DNA from: JBGZEX01 sp041846495
Lineage (GTDB): Bacteria; Bacteroidota; Bacteroidia; Bacteroidales; Marinifilaceae
Length of the DNA: 22,872 bases
Assembly: GCA_041846495.1 (NCBI GenBank)
Contig: JBGZEX010000091.1
Location: 1 to 22,872, forward strand
Reading direction: 5' to 3'
The first letter of the stretch is position 1. Every line of letters starts with the position of its first letter. A program made the position numbers and the translations under genes. The notes under the pieces are model-generated. The model saw nothing but the letters and a program-made list of their open reading frames with translations, was not told the DNA's origin and did not search any database. Shown here in pieces: positions 12,675 through 20,927 of the stretch.

Positions 12675-15523
12675 TTCTCTGCGGCTTCCCCGGTTTCGGC
12701 ATTCAATGCCTCCACAAGTCTGTCGCTGAGCACAAGCGTATTTTCCTTGTCTTCGAATCCCTCCACCCATGCATCTACAGCCGCCCGGGTTTCGGGTTTG
12801 AATTCGTCCTTATGTGCGATGAGATGTTGTTTCGCCCTGTTTCTCAAAATATCTCCGCCTTCCAACATTCCCAATCCGTACTCGGCATTGTCCTCGAAAA
12901 GCGAATTGGCCCAAGAAGGTCCTCTTCCGGTTTTATCATTCGTACAATAAGAGGTCGTGGGAGCGGAACCTCCGTAAATCGAAGAGCAACCGGTAGCATT
13001 GGCTATCATCATGCGCTCCCCGAATAATTGGGTAATCAATTTTATATAAGGAGTTTCTCCGCAACCGGCACAAGCTCCGGAAAATTCGAACAAAGGCTGG
13101 ATAAACTGGGAATTTTTGACATTGTTGGGCTCTGCAACTTTTTTATAACCCACTTTATCGTTTAAATAATCCCAAGATTTCACATTATCCAACTGTTCTT
13201 CCAAAGGAGACATCACCAAAGCTTTTTCCTTAGCCGGACATACATCCGCACAATTACCGCATCCCGTACAATCCAAAGGAGAAACCTGAATACGGAATTC
13301 CAAGCCGGCAAATTCTTTTCCGATGGCTTTTTTGGCAGTCAAGCCCTGAGGAGCCTTGCTCTTTTCTTCTTCCGTCAATAAAAACGGGCGGATTGCTGCA
13401 TGGGGACAAACGTAGGCACATTGATTGCACTGTATACAATTGTCCGTTATCCACATCGGAACATTGGTGGCGATACCGCGCTTTTCGTATTTGGAAGTGC
13501 CCTGCGGGAAACTTCCGTCTTCTCTCCCGATAAAAGCGCTTACAGGCAAGGAATCACCTTCCTGTGCATTCATTACATCTACCACCTTGGTGATGAATTC
13601 GGGACGGGAAGCGGAATCCCCGACTGTCGTCGCAGCGGGAACTATGGTCTTCCACTCTTCCGGGATTGCGATTCTTTCGAGATTTTCATCCAATCCTCCT
13701 TCGTCCACTGCCGCATAGTTCATATTGACAACGGCTTCTCCCTTCTTACCGTAAGATTTGAGAATGGCAGCCTTCATTTCTTTTACGGCCAGCTCATAAG
13801 GTATTACATTGGTGATCTTAAAAAATGCGGACTGCATAATCGTATTCGTACGATTTCCCAACCCCAGTTTCTGCCCTATTTTCGTAGCATTGATGATATA
13901 TACCTTTATCTCGTTTTCCGCAATATAACGCTTCATCGCATCGGGGAAATGCTTTTTCGTATCCTCTTCGTCCCAAAGCGAGTTGTAGAGGAAAGATCCT
14001 CCTTTTTTCAAACCTTTGAGTACATCGTATTTATAAATATAAGAAGGCACGTGGCAGGCAACGAAGTCGGGGGTGGTCACCAAATAAGTAGAACGTATGG
14101 GAGTATCGCCGAAACGCAGGTGAGAAGCCGTAAATCCCCCGGATTTCTTGGAGTCGTATGCGAAATACGCCTGACAATATTTATCGGTAGCCCCTCCTAT
14201 GATTTTAATGGAGTTTTTATTGGCTCCCACCGTACCGTCGGACCCCAAGCCGTAGAATTTGGCTTCGTATACGTCGCTTCCCGTAACTTTGATTTCCTGA
14301 CCTACGGGAAGAGATTTGAAAGTAACGTCGTCCACGATTCCTACGGTGAAATTATTCTTCGGCTCATTCATTGCCAAATTGTTGTAAACAGCGAGAATCT
14401 GGGAAGGAGTTACGTCCTTGGAACCCATTCCGTAACGGCCTCCGATTATCATCGGCGCATTTTCTTTTCCGTAGAATACTTCTTTTACGTCCAAATATAG
14501 AGGATCGCCGTTAGCTCCCGGCTCTTTGGTTCTGTCCAAAACCGCAATACGTTTTACGCTTGCCGGTATTGCATTCAAAAAGTGTTCGGCCGAGAAGGGA
14601 CGATAAAGGTGTACGACCACCATTCCGGATTTTTCTCCCCGGGAATTTTTATAGTTGATAACCTCCCTTACGGTTTCCGTTACCGAACCCATGGCAATAA
14701 CGATATTTTCCGCATCGGGAGCTCCGTAATAATCGAACAAACCGTATTTTCTTCCGGTTATTTTCCCGATTTCATCCAAATATCTCTCTACCACGGAGGG
14801 TACCGCATCGTAAAATTTATTGCAAGCCTCTCTACCTTGAAAATATACGTCCGGATTTTGGGCGGTACCCCTCGTGACGGGAGTTTCCGGATTCAATGCC
14901 CTGTTTCTGAATTCATTCAAGGCTTTTTCGTCGATTAAAGGACGTAAATCGTTTTCTTCGAGAGCCTCCACCTTCTGTATTTCATGGGAAGTACGGAAAC
15001 CGTCGAAAATATTCATAAACGGAACCCGGGATTCTATGGTAGCCAAATGAGATACGGCCGACAAATCCATCACTTCCTGAACGGAACCGGAGAACAGCAT
15101 GGCAAATCCGGTCTGCCGCGTGGAATATACGTCGGCATGATCTCCGAATATACTCAAAGCATGCGTCGCCAATGCCCGTGCGGAAACGTGAAACACGCAG
15201 GGAAGCAGTTCTCCGGCTATTTTGTACATATTCGGTATCATCAGAAGCAATCCCTGGGAAGCCGTATAAGTAGTCGTCAAAGCCCCGGCCTGAAGCGAAC
15301 CGTGTACGGCCCCGGCCGCACCGCCTTCCGATTGCATTTCCACTACCCGTACTTCCTCTCCGAAAAGATTTTTCCTTCCTTTCAGAGCCCATTCGTCTAC
15401 ATTTTCCGCCATGGGTGAAGAGGGAGTAATGGGATAAACACAAGATACTTCACTAAACATATATGCAATGTGGGCTGCTGCCGCATTCCCATCGCAAGTA
15501 ATGAATTTCTTTTCTTTTGCCAT
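12662..15523 (-). CDS. nifJ: Pyruvate:ferredoxin/flavodoxin oxidoreductase, N-terminal part (frameshifted)
   Basis: NifJ/PFOR converts pyruvate and CoA to acetyl-CoA and CO2, reducing ferredoxin or flavodoxin, a central step in anaerobic fermentation. This 953-residue part holds domain I with CVYPITPSSPMAE, the CoA and linker domains, two 4Fe-4S clusters of the ferredoxin-like domain (CIQCNQCAYVCP and CTGCGNCADVCP), and the start of the TPP domain with the third cluster region CAGCGETP. It stops early at TGA after EAAEKLWR, where homologues run on into the TPP site. The ATG at 15523 gives the usual MAKEKKFITCDGN; a TTG four codons upstream also keeps the frame but is less likely. The gene stands alone between two convergent or unrelated neighbours. 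See the C-terminal entry. Confidence 0.92.
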   Translation of the reverse strand: MAKEKKFITCDGNAAAAHIAYMFSEVSCVYPITPSSPMAENVDEWALKGRKNLFGEEVRVVEMQSEGGAAGAVHGSLQAGALTTTYTASQGLLLMIPNMYKIAGELLPCVFHVSARALATHALSIFGDHADVYSTRQTGFAMLFSGSVQEVMDLSAVSHLATIESRVPFMNIFDGFRTSHEIQKVEALEENDLRPLIDEKALNEFRNRALNPETPVTRGTAQNPDVYFQGREACNKFYDAVPSVVERYLDEIGKITGRKYGLFDYYGAPDAENIVIAMGSVTETVREVINYKNSRGEKSGMVVVHLYRPFSAEHFLNAIPASVKRIAVLDRTKEPGANGDPLYLDVKEVFYGKENAPMIIGGRYGMGSKDVTPSQILAVYNNLAMNEPKNNFTVGIVDDVTFKSLPVGQEIKVTGSDVYEAKFYGLGSDGTVGANKNSIKIIGGATDKYCQAYFAYDSKKSGGFTASHLRFGDTPIRSTYLVTTPDFVACHVPSYIYKYDVLKGLKKGGSFLYNSLWDEEDTKKHFPDAMKRYIAENEIKVYIINATKIGQKLGLGNRTNTIMQSAFFKITNVIPYELAVKEMKAAILKSYGKKGEAVVNMNYAAVDEGGLDENLERIAIPEEWKTIVPAATTVGDSASRPEFITKVVDVMNAQEGDSLPVSAFIGREDGSFPQGTSKYEKRGIATNVPMWITDNCIQCNQCAYVCPHAAIRPFLLTEEEKSKAPQGLTAKKAIGKEFAGLEFRIQVSPLDCTGCGNCADVCPAKEKALVMSPLEEQLDNVKSWDYLNDKVGYKKVAEPNNVKNSQFIQPLFEFSGACAGCGETPYIKLITQLFGERMMIANATGCSSIYGGSAPTTSYCTNDKTGRGPSWANSLFEDNAEYGLGMLEGGDILRNRAKQHLIAHKDEFKPETRAAVDAWVEGFEDKENTLVLSDRLVEALNAETGEAAEKLWR

Positions 15524-15561
15524 TTTCAATTCCAAATTAAATTATTATTCATCTTTCAATT

Positions 15562-16737
15562 TCAATATAAAAATCCCGTCAACCATAAGGGGATTTTATT
15601 TCCTTTTCCGGATAATATCTTATCGTCTAAAAAAATAAGCTTTTTGTTCAGTTTAAAATTCGAAACGGAGGTTATGAGATTTACACCATGTGTCCCATTT
15701 ACTAAAAAATCGGCATAAGGCACATAATCGACATCACAAATCCCGCATATCTGGGAAAGGAAAAAAGATTTTTTCAATGCCGCATCGTCAACGGTTTCGA
15801 GACAAACGGCATTGAGCAAATTGGGATCATGCATATAAACCCTGTTGGGTTTACGGTTATCCGTATCCTTATTTTTTACATCGAATAAAAGTGTCAGTAA
15901 CCGGGCATCCTTCATATAGTGAAGATAATTCAGAACGGTTGCACGGGAGACTCCGATTTCCCGGCTCAATTGCGTAATATTCACTCCTCCGTGATTATTT
16001 GCCAAGAGATAAAGTAATTTCTTCAATTTCGGCAAATAGGCCAAATCGATTTGTCTGGTATAGGGAATATCGAATTCCAATAACAAATTGATATTTTTCA
16101 GCAGGTAATCCAGATAGGATTTCTCTTCGAGATAAAGCGGATAATATCCGTATTTGAGATAAGCATCCAAATATAAAAAAGGCTGTACCCTGGAAGTTAT
16201 GGAATGCGCTATTTCTTCATGGTGTTTTATAATATCTTCAAATGAAAAAAACGGAAATTTATGTCCGGTCTCCAACTCTATAAATTCCCGAAAAGACAAT
16301 CCTTTAAGATTATACATACTGACGATACCGCCTATATTGGGGTTGGATTTTACTCTTACCGTAGAAGATACCGTAAATACGACACGAAGATCGGGACAAG
16401 AATGATAGCAAGCTTCGAGTTCCTTATCCCAGCCGATGTATTTATGGAGTTGGTCCATCAATAAAATTCTTCCGCCTTTGGCATAAAATCCGGCTATAAA
16501 ATCGGCTATCCCGTTTGCCTGAAAAAATAAATTGTTTGCATTCACATACAAACAACGATTGTCGTCCGGGAAATAAGTCCTGCCGTATTCCAAAAGAAAA
16601 GAGGTCTTCCCTACCCCCCGGCTTCCTTTTACCGCAATCAAACGGGAATTACGATCGATGGTCGTAAGCAATCCTCTGCGGATTTTAGAAATACGTTCCT
16701 TTAATAGGAGGTTATATGTGACATATAAACTTTCCAT
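15562..16737 (-). CDS. AAA_14 / DUF4143-type ATPase
   Basis: A 391-aa ATPase of the archaeal-type AAA_14 plus DUF4143 architecture, common in Bacteroidota and of unclear function. The P-loop GSRGVGKTS lies at 38-46. The Walker B region ILLMDQLHKY (91-100) has Gln where the family usually has Glu (ILFLDEIHKY), which could lower hydrolysis. A winged-helix stretch, VNITQLSREIGVSRATVLNY, follows at about 250-270, then the C-terminal DUF4143 domain with a restriction-nuclease-like fold. The ATG at 16737 is chosen because the longer frame begins with TTG and would start upstream of the promoter. The promoter has a perfect palindrome over its -33 element. Same strand as nifJ but probably a separate unit. 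Confidence 0.85.
   Translation of the reverse strand: MESLYVTYNLLLKERISKIRRGLLTTIDRNSRLIAVKGSRGVGKTSFLLEYGRTYFPDDNRCLYVNANNLFFQANGIADFIAGFYAKGGRILLMDQLHKYIGWDKELEACYHSCPDLRVVFTVSSTVRVKSNPNIGGIVSMYNLKGLSFREFIELETGHKFPFFSFEDIIKHHEEIAHSITSRVQPFLYLDAYLKYGYYPLYLEEKSYLDYLLKNINLLLEFDIPYTRQIDLAYLPKLKKLLYLLANNHGGVNITQLSREIGVSRATVLNYLHYMKDARLLTLLFDVKNKDTDNRKPNRVYMHDPNLLNAVCLETVDDAALKKSFFLSQICGICDVDYVPYADFLVNGTHGVNLITSVSNFKLNKKLIFLDDKILSGKGNKIPLWLTGFLY
15570..15597 (-). terminator. Possible terminator at the end of the ATPase gene
   Basis: AAAATCCC (15570-15577) and GGGATTTT (15590-15597) form an 8-bp stem with a 12-base loop; on the minus strand it runs into a short T tract. It overlaps the last codons of the ATPase gene and stands just ahead of the nifJ start, so it may separate the two. 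Moderate stem, low confidence. Confidence 0.35.
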
Positions 16738-16754
16738 TTTTCCTGTTTTCTTCA

Positions 16755-16785
16755 CAAAGATAGTTGCGAATTGTATATTTTGCAA
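16755..16785 (-). promoter_or_regulatory. Promoter of the AAA_14 ATPase gene
   Basis: On the minus strand TTG (16785 to 16783), a 20-base spacer and TATCTTTG (16762 to 16755) match the Bacteroidota promoter consensus. It ends 17 bases before the ATG at 16737 and supports that start. Confidence 0.6.
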
Positions 16786-16805
16786 TATACAGATTGCAAA
16801 ATATA
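16774..16805. promoter_or_regulatory. Perfect 12+12-bp palindrome, candidate operator
   Basis: TATATTTTGCAA (16774-16785) and TTGCAAAATATA (16794-16805) are exact inverse copies with eight bases between. The left arm contains the -33 TTG of the ATPase promoter, so a dimeric protein bound here should block or alter transcription of that gene. The two arms are centred about two helical turns apart, a usual spacing for dimeric regulators. Confidence 0.55.
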
Positions 16806-17104
16806 TAAACGATGCTCAATTTATAGCGAATCTAATTACAAATGCCGACTTATCCGGGAATGCGGCGATACTGGAATTTTACGGCAAATTGCGACTTCGT
16901 ATTATATCTTGAGGCTATGCCATAACTGCGGTTAGGCGTTCCGGATGCACCTATATGAACTTACCCAAGAATACGCTAAAATTCGTAAACTTGGGTAAGA
17001 TATCGATTATTCCATTGGAGACGCCCCGGAATCCGCTCTTGAGTTCATTTTCAAAAAACATTTGAAATCCGCTCTTGTCGGACTTGGGAAAGTTTCTCCG
17101 AAAT
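16806..17104. other. Non-coding region with a large hairpin and short repeats
   Basis: No convincing gene is seen between the ATPase promoter and the fabG stop. A compound hairpin lies at 16960-16999: CTTACCCAAG and CTTGGGTAAG enclose a second stem TACG/CGTA with an eight-base loop. At 17030-17041 and 17066-17077 the 12-mer AATCCGCTCTTG is repeated directly, with TCAAA/TTTGA inverted between the copies. The hairpin lacks a long T run on either side, so it is a weak intrinsic-terminator candidate for the fabG transcript; an RNA-processing or protein-binding element is also possible. Confidence 0.5.
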
Positions 17105-17851
17105 TCAGGTATTCATTCCGCCGCAAACGTGGATGACTTGTCCGCTGACATAGGACGAAAGATCGGAAGCCAGGAATAAGGCGGTATTCGCCACATCCTC
17201 CGGTTTTCCTCCGCGACGGAGCGGGATTTGTTCCTCCCATTTTTTGCGAACATCTTCCGAAAGGGCTCCCGTCATATCGGTAATGATAAATCCCGGTGCA
17301 ATCGCATTCACCCGGATATTCCGGGAACCGACCTCTTTGGCCATAGACTTGGCCAATCCGATCATTCCGGCTTTGGAAGCGGAATAATTCGCCTGCCCCG
17401 CATTGCCGGATACGCCTACAACGGAACTCATATTGATGATGCTGCCCGATTTCTGCCGCATCATCACCGGAGTTACGGCATGAATAAAGTTAAAAGCCGA
17501 TTTCAGGTTGATGTTAATCACTATATCCCATTGCTCTTCGCTCATCCGCATCATAAGTCCGTCGCGCGTGATACCGGCATTGTTTACCAGAATGTCTATA
17601 CGCCCGAAATCTTTATGAATCTCTTCCACGACTTTATGGGTATCTTCGAACTTGGCGGCATTGGAAGCATAACCTTTGGCCCTTACTCCGTAAGCGGCAA
17701 TCGCTTTTTCCGTTTCCCGCACATTGTCGTCTATTGCCAAATCGGTAAAAGCCACATTGGCTCCTTCCTCCGCAAATCTCAATGCAATGGCTCTGCCTAT
17801 ACCCCGGGCGGCACCGGTAATGAGAGCTGTCTTACCTTCTAATAATTTCAT
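17105..17851 (-). CDS. fabG: 3-oxoacyl-[acyl-carrier-protein] reductase FabG
   Basis: FabG reduces 3-oxoacyl-ACP to 3-hydroxyacyl-ACP with NADPH in each round of fatty-acid elongation. The 248-aa protein is a classical short-chain dehydrogenase: the nucleotide-binding TGAARGIG (12-19), NNAG (90-93), and the catalytic S143, Y156 and K160 in MSSVVG and YSASK. The C-terminal SYVSGQVIHVCGGMNT is typical of FabG; Cys replaces the usual Asp of VDGGM, a small oddity. It starts 44 bases after the ABC-F gene on the same strand and has a perfect TAACTTTG motif overlapping the ABC-F stop codon, so it may have its own promoter besides read-through. Confidence 0.93.
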   Translation of the reverse strand: MKLLEGKTALITGAARGIGRAIALRFAEEGANVAFTDLAIDDNVRETEKAIAAYGVRAKGYASNAAKFEDTHKVVEEIHKDFGRIDILVNNAGITRDGLMMRMSEEQWDIVININLKSAFNFIHAVTPVMMRQKSGSIINMSSVVGVSGNAGQANYSASKAGMIGLAKSMAKEVGSRNIRVNAIAPGFIITDMTGALSEDVRKKWEEQIPLRRGGKPEDVANTALFLASDLSSYVSGQVIHVCGGMNT

Positions 17852-17890
17852 GTTTTCCTATGTTTAAATTACCATATCTATTATTCGAAA

Positions 17891-17898
17891 CAAAGTTA
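17891..17898 (-). promoter_or_regulatory. Candidate -7 element for fabG
   Basis: TAACTTTG on the minus strand fits TAnnTTTG and overlaps the stop codon of the ABC-F gene, 39 bases before the fabG ATG. The nearest upstream TTG is 23 bases away, slightly beyond the usual spacing, so the -33 element is doubtful. Confidence 0.35.
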
Positions 17899-19518
17899 GG
17901 ATTTTTTTTCATACATGGATGCAAGTTGTTCCTTCAATGCCTCGTTCGTTATATAATCGTCGAAATCCATTCGTTTGTCGACAATGCCGTTCGGAGTAAG
18001 TTCGATAATCCTGTTTGCTACGGTATGGATGAATTCGTGGTCGTGGGAATGCAGAAGGACGACTCCTTTGAAATTAATCAGCGTATTGTTAAACGCCTGT
18101 ATGGATTCCAAATCCAAATGATTGGCCGGAGAATCCAGGATGAGTACGTTGGCATTGGTAAGCATCATGCGGGCAATCATGCAGCGCATTTTCTCGCCTC
18201 CCGACAAAACGCTTACTTTTTTGTAGATATCATCTCCCGAAAACAGCATCTTTCCGAGAAATCCTCTTAAAAATGTTTCGGACGTATCTTGAGAGAATTG
18301 TCCCAACCATTCCACGAGAGTCATATCCGTGTCGAAATAGGCCGAATTATCCAAAGGAAGATAGGCCGGGGTTATGGTAACTCCCCAAGTATAATCGCCC
18401 GTATCCGGCTTCATATTTCCCGTTATGATTTCAAAAAGCGAAGTCATGGCACGAGGATCTCGGGATACGAAAGCGATCTTATCCCCTTTTTCCACCTTGA
18501 ATTCCACGCCGTCGAATAAAACGCCGTCCTCCACTTTCTTCGACATCCGGCGAACATCCAATACATTATTTCCCACCTCCCGTTCGGGAGTGAAAATGAT
18601 ACCGGGATATTTCCGGGTCGAAGGCATAATTTCTTCGATATTGAGTTTTTCCAACATTTTCTTACGACTCGTCGTCTGTTTGGATTTTGCGACATTGGCA
18701 CTGAAACGGGCGATAAACTCCAACAGTTCTTTTTTCCGTTCCTCGGCTTTTTTATTCTTCGCCTGCATTTGTTTCAAGGCCAACTGACTCGATTCGTACC
18801 AAAAACTATAGTTGCCCGCAAAAAGTGTGACTTTCCCGAAATCTATATCTACCGTATGCGTACATACGGAATCCAGAAAATGCCGGTCGTGAGACACCAC
18901 CAATACGGTATGTTCGTAATTGGACAGATAGTTTTCCAACCACATAATAGTTTCGATATCCAAATCGTTGGTAGGCTCGTCCAACAGCAAATTATCCGGC
19001 TGACCGAAAAGAGCTTGTGCCAAAAGCACCCTCACTTTGAGTTTTCCGCTCAATTCCTTCATTTGAACGTAATGCAGATCTTCCTTTACGCCCAAGCCGC
19101 TCAGTAAATTGGCGGCATCGCTTTCCGCATTCCACCCGTTCATCTCGGCAAATTTCTCTTCTAATTCCGCAGCTCGGATTCCGTCCGCATCGGAAAACTC
19201 CTCTTTGGCATAGATGGTGTCTTTTTCACAAATAACCTTCCAAAGAGTGGTATAACCCGATAAAACCGTATTCATCACCGTCCATTCGTCATAGGCAAAA
19301 TGGTCCTGCCGGAGCACGGACAAACGTTCTCCCGGACCGAAAATCACATTCCCTTTCGTAGGTTCCAAATCCCCGCTTATCATTCGCAACAAAGTCGATT
19401 TTCCCGCTCCGTTGGCACCGATAATTCCATAACAATTCCCCTGTGTAAATTTCAGATTTACATCCTTAAACAAAACTTTCTTTCCAAATTGTATTTCTAA
19501 ATTCGAAACAGTAATCAT
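17896..19518 (-). CDS. ABC-F family ATPase (YbiT-like), second site degenerate
   Basis: A 540-aa soluble protein with two ABC domains and no membrane part; ABC-F proteins act on the ribosome in translation or antibiotic protection. NBD1 is intact: Walker A GANGAGKST (34-42), a signature LSGKLKVRV, and Walker B LLLDEPTNDLD (177-187). A charged linker (about 245-300) joins it to NBD2. NBD2 is unusual: the P-loop place reads VSRDPRAMTSL (351-361) with no Gly-Lys-Ser/Thr, and Walker B is LILDSPANHLD (459-469), with Ser463 for the catalytic Glu; the signature LSGGEKMR is kept. The altered P-loop is, as I recall, shared by related Bacteroidota proteins; the Glu-to-Ser change I do not recall. Its ATG overlaps the rfbD stop by four bases (ATGA). 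Confidence 0.9.
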   Translation of the reverse strand: MITVSNLEIQFGKKVLFKDVNLKFTQGNCYGIIGANGAGKSTLLRMISGDLEPTKGNVIFGPGERLSVLRQDHFAYDEWTVMNTVLSGYTTLWKVICEKDTIYAKEEFSDADGIRAAELEEKFAEMNGWNAESDAANLLSGLGVKEDLHYVQMKELSGKLKVRVLLAQALFGQPDNLLLDEPTNDLDIETIMWLENYLSNYEHTVLVVSHDRHFLDSVCTHTVDIDFGKVTLFAGNYSFWYESSQLALKQMQAKNKKAEERKKELLEFIARFSANVAKSKQTTSRKKMLEKLNIEEIMPSTRKYPGIIFTPEREVGNNVLDVRRMSKKVEDGVLFDGVEFKVEKGDKIAFVSRDPRAMTSLFEIITGNMKPDTGDYTWGVTITPAYLPLDNSAYFDTDMTLVEWLGQFSQDTSETFLRGFLGKMLFSGDDIYKKVSVLSGGEKMRCMIARMMLTNANVLILDSPANHLDLESIQAFNNTLINFKGVVLLHSHDHEFIHTVANRIIELTPNGIVDKRMDFDDYITNEALKEQLASMYEKKS

Positions 19519-20378
19519 TTTTTATTTATTTCTTTTATACATCGTTTCAGAGCATCTTTCCAATTCGGAGCCTCTATGCCGAAATGTTTTTTTATCTTAT
19601 CCGTATTCAATACGGAATAAGGAGGCCGTAGAGCAGCCGTAGGATAATCGGAAGTAGGAACGGCCTTGATTTCTCCCTTGTATCCGCATTCTTCGGCTAT
19701 GGCCGTGGCCAATTCGTGCCAAGAACAACAACCGGAATTGCAAAAATTATATATCCCTTCATCATCCAACAAATCCGAATTATTGAATATCATCAATATG
19801 GCATCCGCCAAATCTCCCGCATAAGTAGGCGAACCGAATTGATCGTCTACTACCGACAGGGATTTCCCCTCCGACATAAGTCGCAGCATGGTTTTTACGA
19901 AATTATTTCCATAAGCCGAATAAAGCCAGGATGTCCTTATGATAATGTACAGACAATCCGATTTGAGAATTTCTTCCTCCGCCCGTAATTTGGTACATCC
20001 GTATACATTCAAGGGATGCGGGACATCCGTTTCCATGTAGGGCCGATCGCTATTGCCGTCGAAAATATAATCCGTGGATATATGGATGAGCAGGCAATCC
20101 TCTTCCGCTGCTACCTTCGCCAGATTTCTCACCCCTTTTACATTCACGGATTCGGCTTTTTCCGGCTCTTTCTCCGCTTTATCCACCGCCGTATAAGCGG
20201 CACAATTGATAATGGTATCGATTTCATTTTCGCATATGAAAGTCCGCACGGCATCCGAATCTCTTATATTCAATTCTTCGGAACCCGTATAAAACACATC
20301 GTCCAAAGAGCAAAAACCGCGATGCCGAATTTCGCTTCCCAATTGTCCGTTTGCACCCGTTACCAAAATATTCGCCAT
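19515..20378 (-). CDS. rfbD: dTDP-4-dehydrorhamnose reductase RfbD
   Basis: RfbD makes dTDP-L-rhamnose, the last step of the pathway, by NADPH-dependent reduction of dTDP-4-keto-L-rhamnose for use in lipopolysaccharide or capsule. The 287-aa protein is an extended SDR: nucleotide-binding TGANGQLG at residues 7-14, the STDYIFDG segment, and the catalytic YGCTK. It lies three bases after rfbC on the same strand and overlaps the ABC-F start by four bases. The earlier pathway genes rfbA and rfbB are not in the window and must lie elsewhere if the pathway is complete. Confidence 0.95.
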   Translation of the reverse strand: MANILVTGANGQLGSEIRHRGFCSLDDVFYTGSEELNIRDSDAVRTFICENEIDTIINCAAYTAVDKAEKEPEKAESVNVKGVRNLAKVAAEEDCLLIHISTDYIFDGNSDRPYMETDVPHPLNVYGCTKLRAEEEILKSDCLYIIIRTSWLYSAYGNNFVKTMLRLMSEGKSLSVVDDQFGSPTYAGDLADAILMIFNNSDLLDDEGIYNFCNSGCCSWHELATAIAEECGYKGEIKAVPTSDYPTAALRPPYSVLNTDKIKKHFGIEAPNWKDALKRCIKEINKK

Positions 20379-20381
20379 ATC

Positions 20382-20924
20382 TTATTTTTTTCTGTCGTTA
20401 AAAAAAGGATGCTTCCTGTCTTTATCCGATAAAATCAAACTATCGGCAGGAATTCTCCAATCGATATTCAAATAAGGGTCGTCGAAACGAATACCCCCTT
20501 CGTAACCGGGAGCGTAAAAATTATCGCATTTGTACTGAACGACGGCCGTTTCGCTTAAAACGGCGAAACCGTGGGCATATCCTCGGGGAATGAATAACAT
20601 GTTTTTATCTCGGCCGCTTAATTCCACACAAACATAATGTCCGTAAGAAGGAGATTCTTTACGGATATCCACGGCTACATCCAGTATACGACCGCTGACC
20701 GCACGTACGAGCTTTGCCTGTTCGTACGGAGCTGTCTGGTAGTGCAGTCCCCGCAAAACGCCATAGGCGGAAAAAGATTCGTTATCCTGAACAAAATCGA
20801 TTCTCCCTATTTTTTCATCCAATATCCTTCGGGAATAAGATTCAAAAAAATATCCTCTTTCGTCGGAATATACGTCCGGCTTTATTTCTATAACTCCCGG
20901 CAAGGATGTTTCTTTATAAATCAT
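20382..20924 (-). CDS. rfbC: dTDP-4-dehydrorhamnose 3,5-epimerase RfbC
   Basis: RfbC epimerises dTDP-4-keto-6-deoxyglucose at C3 and C5, the third step of dTDP-L-rhamnose synthesis. The 180-aa protein is a cupin of normal length. RGLHYQ holds the catalytic His (H61), and FIPRGYAHGF, QYKCDNFYAPGYEGGIRFDDP and NIDW are diagnostic. It sits three bases ahead of rfbD and three bases after the UpxY-like antiterminator, a tight three-gene block. Confidence 0.96.
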   Translation of the reverse strand: MIYKETSLPGVIEIKPDVYSDERGYFFESYSRRILDEKIGRIDFVQDNESFSAYGVLRGLHYQTAPYEQAKLVRAVSGRILDVAVDIRKESPSYGHYVCVELSGRDKNMLFIPRGYAHGFAVLSETAVVQYKCDNFYAPGYEGGIRFDDPYLNIDWRIPADSLILSDKDRKHPFFNDRKK

Positions 20925-20927
20925 AAA

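Noticed and set aside
12674..12679. Programmed -1 frameshift in nifJ
   Set aside because: The junction GAGAAGCTTTG is not a standard X-XXY-YYZ slippery site, no strong downstream stem or pseudoknot was found, and NifJ is not known to use recoding; a missing base is simpler.
13400..14500. A 366-codon plus-strand frame opposite nifJ
   Set aside because: It is antisense to the strongly conserved nifJ coding sequence, has no recognisable domains and arises from the codon pattern of that gene.
16738..16785. N-terminal extension of the AAA_14 ATPase starting at TTG
   Set aside because: It would start with TTG within the promoter and palindrome and lies upstream of the family's usual N-terminus.
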